A DNA stretch of 64,000 nt from Chryseobacterium arachidis (GTDB taxonomy: Bacteria; Bacteroidota; Bacteroidia; Flavobacteriales; Weeksellaceae). Each line of letters starts with the position of its first letter. The stretch's first letter is position 1. Shown piece after piece: positions 1 to 8,348 of the stretch. The stretch is taken from contig NZ_FQUT01000001.1 of the NCBI RefSeq assembly GCF_900129245.1, positions 620,001-684,000 of the forward strand. Direction: 5' to 3'. Made by a program: the position numbers and the translations under genes. The notes under the pieces were generated by a model. The model was not told the DNA's origin. It searched no databases and saw nothing but the letters and a program-made list of their open reading frames with translations.

Positions 1-936
1 GAGAATCTTTTGAAAGATCCCAGAACCAATGAATATGGTCGTGCAGACAAAGCCGCTGTCTGGATGCTGTTATCAAAACTGTATCTTAATGCTGAGGTGT
101 ATACTGGGCAAGGAAGATATTCTGATGCCAGAGTATATGCTGAAAAAGTTATTAATGCAGGATATTCTCTAAAAACAAATTATGATGAATTATTTTTAGC
201 TGACAACAATGTAGCAAATAATGAAGTTATTTTCTCAGTAAACTTTGATGGAATAAATACAAGAACATACGGTGGTACAACTTATATTATTCATGCAGGA
301 GTAGGTGGAACGATGCCACCGGAACAATTTGGTATTAACAGTGGATGGGGCGGATTGCGATCTACAAAAAATATTGTCAATCTTTTTCCGAATGCTACTG
401 GTACACTTGATAAAAGAGGAAGATTCTACACAGATGGGCAAAATCTTGAAATCAACAGTCAGACTGTATTTACAGACGGATATCCATTGATTAAGTTTAA
501 GAATTTAAAGAAAGACGGAACCAAGGGTTCTGATGATACAGGATTATATGTAGATACAGATTTTCCACTTTTCAGACTCGGAGAGGCTTATTTAATTTAT
601 GCTGAAGCAGTTTTAAGAGGAGGCGGAGGTTCTAATGCTACGGCATTACAATATATAAATCTGCTGCGACAAAGAGCTTATGGAAATACTTCAGGAAATG
701 TTGCATCCATCAATTTGGATTTCATTTTAGATGAAAGAGCTAGAGAACTTACCTGGGAGGCAACACGAAGAACAGATCTGATCAGATTTAATAAGTTTAC
801 TTCTGGATCTTATTTGTGGCCATTTAAAGGCGGTGTAAAAGATGGTAGAGCGGTTGAAGACTTTAGAAAGCTTTATCCTATACCAAATACAGATTTGACA
901 GCAAATCCTAATCTTATACAAAATCCTGGATATTAA
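1..936 (+). CDS. susD: SusD/RagB-like outer-membrane glycan-binding lipoprotein (C-terminal part)
   Basis: The 5' end lies outside the window; the frame is open from base 1, and the TTG at 10 is only an internal codon. About 311 residues remain. They end in the hallmarks of the SusD family: a TPR-like helix with YLIYAEA, the ERARELTWEATRRTDLIRF segment that matches the usual ER-RELAFE-R--DL-R signature, and the C-terminal 'PIPNTDL---PNLIQNPGY' tail. SusD proteins sit on the cell surface over the SusC TonB-dependent channel and bind glycan; the susC partner is expected just upstream, outside the window. A susE-like gene follows after 23 bases, and starch-type enzymes come next, so maltodextrin or starch is the likely ligand (inference). 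The family call is firm. Confidence 0.93.
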   Translation, partial: ENLLKDPRTNEYGRADKAAVWMLLSKLYLNAEVYTGQGRYSDARVYAEKVINAGYSLKTNYDELFLADNNVANNEVIFSVNFDGINTRTYGGTTYIIHAGVGGTMPPEQFGINSGWGGLRSTKNIVNLFPNATGTLDKRGRFYTDGQNLEINSQTVFTDGYPLIKFKNLKKDGTKGSDDTGLYVDTDFPLFRLGEAYLIYAEAVLRGGGGSNATALQYINLLRQRAYGNTSGNVASINLDFILDERARELTWEATRRTDLIRFNKFTSGSYLWPFKGGVKDGRAVEDFRKLYPIPNTDLTANPNLIQNPGY

Positions 937-959
937 ATTTTTAAAAAAAGAATCTAAAA

Positions 960-2030
960 ATGAAACATATTTTCAAAATATTCACAGTAGCTTTTCTCGC
1001 AATCATGGCTGTGTCGTGCGAAAAAGATGAAGATCAGGCAGTTTTAAATGAAATCACTCAGGCTAAAATTACTTCCAGCCAAACAACGCTTATCTTAGAT
1101 AAAAATAGTCCAGATGATAATGTATTGAATGTAGCTTGGTCTAAAGCCGCATTTGATTTATCCGTTGTTTCTACTCAGCAATTACAATTTGCGATAAAAG
1201 GGAAAAACTTTGTAGGGGCATCTAATATTGATGCTGTAGATACTCCGCTAGAATTTACAAACAAAGAATTGAATACTATTGCTCTAGCATTGGGTGCGAC
1301 TCCAGATGTTGCAACTGAAATCGAAATTAGGCTGAGAACAATGGTTGGGCAGGGTGCGTATTATTCAAATGCTATTACTTTAAATGTTACTCCCTATTTC
1401 TTAGGTCCGGTTTATAACTATACAGATTTATACCTAATCGGTGATGCAACAGCTGCAGGATGGACGAATGAGGTTACAAATACTAAATTTCTTCCATTAC
1501 AGAAAGCATCAGTAGCAGGTAATTATTCTTATACAGGATATTTTGCGCAAGGAGCTTTTAAAATAATAAAAACTCCTGGAAATTGGGATCCTCAGTACGG
1601 AATGGATTCTCCGGGCATTTTAAGTACAAGCGGTGGATCTGGAAACATTACTGTTGCAACTGCCGGTTACTATAAGCTTACTATTAATACTACAGCATTA
1701 ACATATACCTTGACATCAATTCCATCACCATCAACAAATTATACAAGTATCTCTATGATTGGAACAGCTTCAGGAGATTGGAGTACAGATGTAGATTTGC
1801 AAAAAACCATATTTGATTCTCATATATGGGTGAAGAAAAATGTAGCACTTAATTCTGGTGAATTTAAATTCAGGGCGAATCATGATTGGGGAACCAATTG
1901 GGGAGTAGCTCAAGAGTTTTTTGGAGTAGCTGATCTTGGAGGAGGGAATATTCCTGTAAGTACTGCATTTAATTATGATGTTTATTTTAATGATATAACG
2001 GGTGAATTCTCCTTTATTCCAGTATATTAA
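960..2030 (+). CDS. susE: SusE-like surface starch-binding lipoprotein
   Basis: 356 residues with a type II signal peptide ending in the lipobox AVSC (Cys20), followed by an acidic stretch as expected for surface-exposed Bacteroidota lipoproteins. Residues about 25-135 form an N-terminal SusE-type Ig-like domain. Two similar C-terminal modules follow, at about 155-255 (YLIGDATAAGW, then AFKI---GNWDPQYG) and about 262-356 (ISMIGTASGDW, then EFKFRANHDWGTNWG). Two binding modules after the N-terminal domain is the SusE layout; SusF has three. The protein would help hold starch at the outer membrane beside SusD. It sits 23 bases after susD in the same operon and is followed by a hairpin. The ligand is inferred from context. 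Confidence 0.88.
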   Translation: MKHIFKIFTVAFLAIMAVSCEKDEDQAVLNEITQAKITSSQTTLILDKNSPDDNVLNVAWSKAAFDLSVVSTQQLQFAIKGKNFVGASNIDAVDTPLEFTNKELNTIALALGATPDVATEIEIRLRTMVGQGAYYSNAITLNVTPYFLGPVYNYTDLYLIGDATAAGWTNEVTNTKFLPLQKASVAGNYSYTGYFAQGAFKIIKTPGNWDPQYGMDSPGILSTSGGSGNITVATAGYYKLTINTTALTYTLTSIPSPSTNYTSISMIGTASGDWSTDVDLQKTIFDSHIWVKKNVALNSGEFKFRANHDWGTNWGVAQEFFGVADLGGGNIPVSTAFNYDVYFNDITGEFSFIPVY

Positions 2031-2069
2031 AATTTACAGCCAATATTAATTTAATTTGAATTACATAGC

Positions 2070-2104
2070 AAAGTGCTGCTTTACAACAGCACTTTCTTTA
2101 TTTT
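2070..2104 (+). terminator. Hairpin between susE and the GH97 gene
   Basis: AAAGTGCTG (2070-2078) pairs with CAGCACTTT (2087-2095), followed by a T-rich run. It lies 39 bases after the susE stop. In Sus-type operons such a hairpin could reduce read-through, so that the binding proteins are made in excess over the enzymes (inference). Confidence 0.6.
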
Positions 2105-2125
2105 TAAAGTTTATAAATAGTCATT

Positions 2126-4285
2126 ATGAAGAAAATTACAGTTGGAGCGATTTTGCTCTCAATGATGTTTGCGGGTGTCAATGCACAGTCTTTAAAATCA
2201 CCGGACGGGAAATTCGAGATGGATTTTCAGTTGAAGCAGGGTGTTCCTTATTACAATCTTAAATATAACGGGAAAACAGTAGTTGAAGATTCCAAATTGG
2301 GATTGAGATTATTTAAAGATACTTCTATAAAATTTGCGTCGGAAATTGCTAAGCCTGAAGATGCAAAATTTGATCTGAACGGTGGTTTCACAAAAACAGA
2401 CGAAAAAAGGGATTCTAAAAATGAAACCTGGCAGCCGGTTTTGGGTGAAAAGAAAAACTATATCAACCATTACAACGAATTGGCTGTGACGCTGAACCAG
2501 GCAACCACTGAAAGAAGCATTGTGGTAAAATTCAGATTGTTTAATGATGGTTTGGGTTTCAGATATGAATTTCCTCAGCAGAAAAACCTGAACTATTTCG
2601 TCATCAGAGAAGAAGATTCTGAAATCGATCTTCCATCTGATATGAAAGCATGGTGGATCGTTGCCGATTACGATTCTCAGGAATATCAGTATCAGGAGAC
2701 AAAAATTTCTGAAATTCCTGCAAGATGGCCAAAAGCGGCAGATGCCAATGCTTCTCAGACTTTGATTAAAAATGCGGTTCAGTCGCCTTTAATGCTTAAA
2801 AGAGAAGGAAAAGAGCCTTTGTATATCAATCTTGCAGAAGCGGCAGTGCTGGATTATCCGGCTTCACACCTTGAAGTGGATGCTGCGAACTTTAAGTTTA
2901 AAACACACCTGACAGCCGACAGACAGGGAGCGAAAGGATATATGCAGACCCCGATGGTTACGCCTTGGAGAACCATTATCGTTTCACCAAAAGCTGAAGA
3001 GGTAATGGATTCTAAGATGATTTTTAATCTGAACGAACCTACAAAATATACCGACACATCTTATATTAAACCCACAAAATACATGGGTGTTTGGTGGGAG
3101 ATGATCATCGGAAAATCTCAGTGGGCCTATGGTCAGCCGGAATCCAACGTTCGTTTGGGAGCAACAGATTTTTCTAAATTAACACCTAACGGAAAACATG
3201 CGGCAAACAATACCAAAGTAAAAGAATATATCGATTTCGCTTCAGAAAATGGTTTCCAGGGACTTTTAATTGAAGGCTGGAATATCGGTTGGGAAGACTG
3301 GTTCGGTCATTCAAAAGAATATGTGTTTGATTTTATTACTCCTTATCCGGATTTTGATATCAAAATGCTGAATGAGTATGCACATTCTAAAGGAATCGAC
3401 TTAATCATGCACCACGAAACGTCAGGTTCAGCAACGAACTATGAAAGATGGGCAGATAAAGCTTTCCAGCTGATGAATAAATATGGCTATAAATCTGTGA
3501 AAACTGGTTATGTAGGTGATATTATTCCAAGAGGGGAACATCATTATTCTCAATGGACAATCAACCATTATTACAGAATTGCAGAGAAGGCCAACGAGTA
3601 TAAAATCATGGTAAATTCTCACGAATCGGTTCGTCCGACGGGAGAAAGCCGTACGTATCCAAACTATATTTCTGCTGAAGCCGCTCGTGGAACAGAATAT
3701 GAAGCTTTCGGAGGAAACAATCCTGATCACCAGACGATTCTTCCGTTTACCCGTTGGATGGGTGGTTCTATGGACTACACACCGGGAATTTTCCAGACAA
3801 AATTAGATTATTATTTCCCTGGAGATACCCGTTTCGTAAAAACGACGTTGGCAAAGCAGTTGGCACTTTATGTAACGATGTACATGCCGCTTCAGATGGC
3901 TGCCGATTTACCTGAAAACTATAAGAAGCACATGGATGCCTTCCAGTTTATCAAAGATGTGGCTGCAGATTGGGACGATACAAAAATCTTATCAGCAGAA
4001 CCGGGAGACTATGTTGTGACTGCGAGAAAAGCAAAAGGCACCGAAAACTGGTTCGTAGGTGGAATCACCGATGAAAACAAGCGTGAGTACACTGTAGACT
4101 TCTCTTTCCTGGATAAAGCTCAGAAATACGAAGCAACGATCTACGAAGACGGTAAAGATGCAGATTATATCAACAATCCTCAAAGCTATAATATCTACAA
4201 AAAGCAGATTACGAGCAAATCTAAAATTAATTTCAAGATGGTTCGAAGCGGAGGTTTTGCAGTATCAATCAAGCCAATAAAATAA
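2126..4285 (+). CDS. susB: Glycoside hydrolase family 97 alpha-glucosidase (SusB-like)
   Basis: 719 residues with a signal peptide (cleavage after about VNAQ, residue 21), so periplasmic. It has the GH97 plan: an N-terminal beta-sandwich, a central (beta/alpha)8 barrel and a C-terminal beta domain. Key glutamates fall at E383 (LIEGWNIGWEDW), E431 (MHHETSG), E500 (NSHESVRP) and E524 (RGTEYEAF). Their spacings (48, 69, 24) equal those of E391, E439, E508 and E532 in Bacteroides SusB as I recall them. Glu rather than Asp at the HHET position places it in the inverting group. It should release glucose from the non-reducing end of malto-oligosaccharides. It stands inside the Sus locus, between susE and an SBF transporter, and has its own terminator. 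Family and mechanism are well supported; exact substrate is inferred. Confidence 0.93.
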   Translation: MKKITVGAILLSMMFAGVNAQSLKSPDGKFEMDFQLKQGVPYYNLKYNGKTVVEDSKLGLRLFKDTSIKFASEIAKPEDAKFDLNGGFTKTDEKRDSKNETWQPVLGEKKNYINHYNELAVTLNQATTERSIVVKFRLFNDGLGFRYEFPQQKNLNYFVIREEDSEIDLPSDMKAWWIVADYDSQEYQYQETKISEIPARWPKAADANASQTLIKNAVQSPLMLKREGKEPLYINLAEAAVLDYPASHLEVDAANFKFKTHLTADRQGAKGYMQTPMVTPWRTIIVSPKAEEVMDSKMIFNLNEPTKYTDTSYIKPTKYMGVWWEMIIGKSQWAYGQPESNVRLGATDFSKLTPNGKHAANNTKVKEYIDFASENGFQGLLIEGWNIGWEDWFGHSKEYVFDFITPYPDFDIKMLNEYAHSKGIDLIMHHETSGSATNYERWADKAFQLMNKYGYKSVKTGYVGDIIPRGEHHYSQWTINHYYRIAEKANEYKIMVNSHESVRPTGESRTYPNYISAEAARGTEYEAFGGNNPDHQTILPFTRWMGGSMDYTPGIFQTKLDYYFPGDTRFVKTTLAKQLALYVTMYMPLQMAADLPENYKKHMDAFQFIKDVAADWDDTKILSAEPGDYVVTARKAKGTENWFVGGITDENKREYTVDFSFLDKAQKYEATIYEDGKDADYINNPQSYNIYKKQITSKSKINFKMVRSGGFAVSIKPIK

Positions 4286-4301
4286 AAATCCGTAAATTTA
4301 T

Positions 4302-4337
4302 AATCCTTAAAGCCAAAAACTTTAAGGATTTTTCTTT
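4302..4337 (+). terminator. Rho-independent terminator after the GH97 gene
   Basis: The 11-bp perfect stem AATCCTTAAAG / CTTTAAGGATT (4302-4312 with 4320-4330) is followed by a T-run. It lies just after the GH97 stop and just before the SBF transporter gene. Confidence 0.85.
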
Positions 4338-4352
4338 TATAAATGATATTTA

Positions 4353-5348
4353 ATGAAGCTGATTACTAAAATTTTTACCAAGCAAAACACTTTTCTATTT
4401 CTACTTGTCGCCATGGTTTTATTGGCAAAACTGATTCCTTTTCAACCGTATTACAACCAATATTTCAATCTTTCCGCATTTATCGATTGGGGAATTGCAG
4501 GGATTTTTCTCTTGTATGGTTTAAAACTGAATTTGAAAGAAGTGGTAAAAGATGTCTCCAACTGGAAACTACATTTGCTGATTCAGTCGGGAACATTTAT
4601 CCTGTTTCCTTTATTGGTCTTACTATTCTATCCGTTCGTAAAAGATTCGGAGTATTATAATATCTGGCTTTCGGTATTTTTTCTGGCGAGCTTACCGTCA
4701 ACAGTTTCCTCATCGGTTGTAATGGTTTCTATAGCAAAAGGGAATGTGACTTCAGCAATTTTTAATGCATCAATTTCCGGCTTGATCGGAATTATTATGA
4801 CGCCGATTTTGATGAGTTTTTTTCTGGTTTCAAGCTCTTCTTCAGGCAATCAGACTGAAATAATAGAGCAGCTTCTAATTAAAGTTTTATTGCCAATTAT
4901 TTTAGGAGTTTTATTAAATCCGATATTCAAAAAATGGGTGACAAAATATTCAAGCATTATCGCCGAATTTGACCGGCTGATTATTTTACTGATTGTGTAT
5001 GAAAGCTTTTCAAGTGCCTTTATCGAAAATATTTTCGCTTCGGTTCCTTCATTGGTGTTTTTAATTCTGGCTTTCAGTGTCGTTTTTCTGTTTTTCTCGG
5101 TGTATTATATTCTTAAATTTTTCGCTGAAAGATTACATTTTAAGGCAAAAGATGTCATCACAACAACATTCTGCGGTTCTAAAAAATCGTTGGTTCACGG
5201 AAGCTTATTTCTGTTGGTTTTAGGAATTCCGGATGAACAAAAAGTGTTATTTCTGCTTCCTGTCATGATTTACCATAGCTTCCAGTTGTTTTATGTAAGC
5301 TGGTTGGCAAATAAGATTGCAAAACGGATGGAGGTTCTCGGATCTTAA
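4353..5348 (+). CDS. SBF-like (bile acid:sodium symporter family, YfeH-type) membrane transporter
   Basis: 331 residues, almost wholly hydrophobic, with about nine or ten membrane segments. It has the two-fold pattern of the SBF-like group within the CPA/AT superfamily, with small-residue and polar breaks such as LPSTVSSSVVMVSIAKGN (near residue 110) and FCGSKKSLVHGS (near residue 275), where ion and substrate sites usually lie. The family exports or imports organic anions with Na+ or H+. It has no signal peptide and resides in the inner membrane. The position between two starch enzymes could mean a role in moving a sugar-derived acid, but a terminator separates it from the GH97 gene and the substrate cannot be read from sequence. 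Confidence 0.8.
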   Translation: MKLITKIFTKQNTFLFLLVAMVLLAKLIPFQPYYNQYFNLSAFIDWGIAGIFLLYGLKLNLKEVVKDVSNWKLHLLIQSGTFILFPLLVLLFYPFVKDSEYYNIWLSVFFLASLPSTVSSSVVMVSIAKGNVTSAIFNASISGLIGIIMTPILMSFFLVSSSSSGNQTEIIEQLLIKVLLPIILGVLLNPIFKKWVTKYSSIIAEFDRLIILLIVYESFSSAFIENIFASVPSLVFLILAFSVVFLFFSVYYILKFFAERLHFKAKDVITTTFCGSKKSLVHGSLFLLVLGIPDEQKVLFLLPVMIYHSFQLFYVSWLANKIAKRMEVLGS

Positions 5349-5833
5349 ATTCAATAATTTTTTAAAAAAATGATAAAATTAATCTAGAAAGAAGTTGTAT
5401 TATCAGCTTTTGCTATTACTATGGAGAAGATATGCCTAAAACATGCAAAAAGCTCATGACTTATCCGTGAAAATAAGGAATTTTATTTGTTGTTTCTTAT
5501 ATGTGCACTTTAACGCCGACGGAATCTGTGAAATATACATTCAAAGAAACTACTTAAAAGGGAATTACTATATTGAGTATTGAAACCTGAAAATTAGGGG
5601 CAGTTCAAAAAGATAATGTAAATTTGATTAATACTGCCGTTACAATATGCTTCAATATTCAGAGAATTATGTGACGGGAAAATCGAAAGTAGAGAATAAA
5701 AAAGACTGTTCTTTTGAATCAGCAGGATGATATCAAAGTTCCGGAAAACGGAAGTCGGAAAAATAGATTAAAACCAAAAAAAAAGGATAAAATTGATAGC
5801 ACCTTAAAATATTGTCTTTAATTAATATTAAAA
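5349..5833. other. Gene-free stretch of 485 bp, possibly a decayed gene
   Basis: No intact reading frame is present. Short frames with protein-like content occur in different phases: positions 5461-5577 read to a stop with LKGNYYIEY near the end, and 5641-5700 reads LQYSENYVTGKSK. These loosely recall the repeat unit of MORN/YwqK-type proteins, broken by stops and frameshifts. Bases 5774-5833 are A/T-rich and probably hold the promoter of the GH13 gene, but no clear TAnnTTTG element was found there. Confidence 0.35.
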
Positions 5834-7750
5834 ATGAAAAAATTATACACCATCATCGCTCTGTCAGCAGCAGTCATCGCTTTCTCACAGAAGCCTCTGG
5901 ATAAAGTAGAACCCGGTTTTTGGTGGAAAGGAATGAAAAATCCTGAACTTCAGATTCTGGTCTACGGAAAAGATATTGCGAATAATGAAATTGAGCTTTC
6001 AGACGGAGTTCAGATCAAAGATATTCAGAAAGTTGAAAATCCGAACTATGTTTTTTTAACGGTGAATACCAATGAAATCAACGTTCCGAAATTCAAAATC
6101 AATATTAAAAAAGGCAGGAAAATTGTAGGGTCTTATGTTTATGAATTAAAACAAAGAAACCCAAATTCTGCGAACAGGGAATCATTTACCTCAAAAGACG
6201 TGATGTATCTGATAATGCCTGATCGTTTTGCGAATGGAGATGAAAAAAATGATTCCAGTCCGAATTTAACTGAAAAAGCAAACAGAAGTCTTCCCAACGG
6301 ACGTCATGGCGGAGATTTGCGAGGAATTATCAACAATTTAGATTATATTCAAAACCTTGGCGCAACGGCAGTCTGGTTGACTCCGGTGAATGAAGATAAC
6401 GAAAAAGTCTATTCATATCACGGCTATGCACAGACAGACTTATATAAAATTGACGGACGCTACGGAACCAACGAAGAATATAGGGAACTTTCCCAGAAAT
6501 TAAACCAAAGAAATATGAAACTGGTGATGGATTATGTGACCAATCACTGGGGAATTTCACATTGGATGATTAAAGATCTTCCGACCAAAGACTGGATTCA
6601 CTGGTTTAACGGTGGTGAAAATGGCTTTAAGCGTTCCAATTACAAAACAACCACTCAATTCGATACCAATGCTTCTGAAATTGATAAGAGATCTGCTCTG
6701 GATGGCTGGTTTGATACCACGATGCCCGACATCAATCAGAAAAATCCTTTGGTTTTAAAATATCTGACACAGAATGCTATTTGGTGGATCGAATACGCTG
6801 AATTGGGAGGTTTCCGTGTGGATACTTATCCGTATAACGACAAAGAAGCGATGGCAAAATGGGCAAAAGCGATCACCGATGAATATCCGAAATTCAATAT
6901 CGTCGGGGAAACCTGGTTGAACACTGCCGGACAAATTTCGGCGTGGCAAAAGGACTCCAAAACGGGAGAAGCGGCAAATTACAACTCTAATCTTCCTTCT
7001 GTGATGGATTTTATGCTGTATGGAGATATGCCTAAGGCAATTAAAGAAAAAGAAGGCTGGGACAGTGGAATGAATAGAATTTACAACAGTTTGTCAAGCG
7101 ATTTTTTGTATCCCGACATCAATAGCGTAATGGTTTTTTTCGAAAATCACGATACGGAAAGATGGAATGAAATTTTTAATGATGATCCAAAAGCATATAA
7201 ATTAGGTTTAACATTAATTTCAACCGTTCGCGGAATTCCTCAAATTTACTATGGCTCCGAGGTTGGAATGCGCGGCGATAAAAATAAAGGCGGTGACGCA
7301 GATATCCGAAGAGACTTTCCTGGTGGATGGAAATCGGATAAACAAAATGCTTTCAATCCATCGACACAAACGCCTCAACAAAAGGAATTTTATCAGTTTA
7401 CCCGGCAATTGCTGAACTGGAGAAAAGGAAAAGAGGTCATTCATACCGGAAAAACTAAAAATTTCGTTCCTCAGAATAATGTTTTTGTGTATTTTAGATA
7501 TAATGAAAAAGAAAGTGTGATGGTGGTTCTGAACAACAGTGAGAAAGAGGAAACTTTAGACTTGAATCATTTTGATGAATCGTTGAAAGGGTTTTATTCT
7601 GGGATAGATGTTATTTCCGAAAGTGAAATTGTTTTAGATAAAAGCTTAAAAATTCCTCCAAAATCATCATTAATCTTAGAATTAAAAAGGGATTTAGGAG
7701 AAGTGAATATTTTGCCTAATAGAAAATTGAACAAAAATTTAAATCAATAG
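5834..7750 (+). CDS. susA: GH13 alpha-amylase / neopullulanase (SusA-like)
   Basis: 638 residues with a signal peptide (cut after about FSQ, residue 19). Residues about 20-115 form the N-terminal beta domain typical of cyclomaltodextrinase/neopullulanase enzymes. A GH13 barrel follows with the conserved regions DYVTNHWG, GFRVDTYP with nucleophile D330, VGETW with acid/base E359, and FFENHDTERW with D440. A C-terminal beta domain begins near 560. It should cut alpha-1,4 (and perhaps alpha-1,6) linkages of maltodextrins in the periplasm, feeding the GH97 enzyme. The tail after about residue 625 is Asn/Lys-rich and looks unstructured. The next two genes lie close downstream and may be co-transcribed. 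Confidence 0.93.
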   Translation: MKKLYTIIALSAAVIAFSQKPLDKVEPGFWWKGMKNPELQILVYGKDIANNEIELSDGVQIKDIQKVENPNYVFLTVNTNEINVPKFKINIKKGRKIVGSYVYELKQRNPNSANRESFTSKDVMYLIMPDRFANGDEKNDSSPNLTEKANRSLPNGRHGGDLRGIINNLDYIQNLGATAVWLTPVNEDNEKVYSYHGYAQTDLYKIDGRYGTNEEYRELSQKLNQRNMKLVMDYVTNHWGISHWMIKDLPTKDWIHWFNGGENGFKRSNYKTTTQFDTNASEIDKRSALDGWFDTTMPDINQKNPLVLKYLTQNAIWWIEYAELGGFRVDTYPYNDKEAMAKWAKAITDEYPKFNIVGETWLNTAGQISAWQKDSKTGEAANYNSNLPSVMDFMLYGDMPKAIKEKEGWDSGMNRIYNSLSSDFLYPDINSVMVFFENHDTERWNEIFNDDPKAYKLGLTLISTVRGIPQIYYGSEVGMRGDKNKGGDADIRRDFPGGWKSDKQNAFNPSTQTPQQKEFYQFTRQLLNWRKGKEVIHTGKTKNFVPQNNVFVYFRYNEKESVMVVLNNSEKEETLDLNHFDESLKGFYSGIDVISESEIVLDKSLKIPPKSSLILELKRDLGEVNILPNRKLNKNLNQ

Positions 7751-7828
7751 TTTCTTAATAAAATCCTTAGGATCATTGAATTTGATAGAAAATTTTGCGC
7801 CATTTTGCGCCAAAAAATAAAATTAAAC

Positions 7829-8344
7829 ATGAAAAAAACAACAAGAATCTTTACAATTTTCTTTTTAGTATTCGGTTTAACGACTCTTTCGGCTCAATCA
7901 AAATTTGAAAAAGAAAAAATCGAAATCGGAACAATGCTCGATGGTTTCAACGTGGCGGCTGCAAAAGCTGATTTCACAACGTATTTCAACTATTTCGCCG
8001 ACGAATCCACTTTTATTGGAACAGATGCAACCGAAGTTTGGGACAAAAAACAATTCATGGTTTGGGCAAAACCCTATTTTGATAAGAAGAAAACCTGGAA
8101 TTTTACCTCTTTAAAAAGAAATATCTACTTCAGCAAAGACGGAAAACTGGCTTGGTTTGATGAATTGCTGGATACCCAAATGAAAATCTGCCGTGGTTCT
8201 GGAGTGGTTGAAAAAATCAACGGACAATGGAAAGTAAAGCAATATGTACTTTCTGTAACGGTTCCGAATGATGTTGTAGACAAAGTAGTAGCAGAAAAAG
8301 CACCGATTGAGGATGCTTTAATTCAACAATTAAAAAAGAAATAG
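7829..8344 (+). CDS. Secreted NTF2-like (SnoaL/DUF4440-type) protein
   Basis: The start is taken at ATG 7829, giving 171 residues. A longer reading from TTG 7805 would put eight residues before an obvious signal peptide (MKKTTRIFTIFFLVFGLTT, cut after SAQ). The mature part matches the cone-shaped NTF2-like fold in pattern: helix with 'FNVAAAKADFTTYFNYFADESTFIGTD', then strands ending in INGQWKVKQYVLSV. Members of this superfamily range from isomerases to binding proteins, so no reaction can be named. It lies between the GH13 amylase and the sugar permease, only 4 bases before the latter, which suggests a periplasmic part in the maltodextrin system (inference). Confidence 0.75.
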   Translation: MKKTTRIFTIFFLVFGLTTLSAQSKFEKEKIEIGTMLDGFNVAAAKADFTTYFNYFADESTFIGTDATEVWDKKQFMVWAKPYFDKKKTWNFTSLKRNIYFSKDGKLAWFDELLDTQMKICRGSGVVEKINGQWKVKQYVLSVTVPNDVVDKVVAEKAPIEDALIQQLKKK

Positions 8345-8348
8345 GCGG

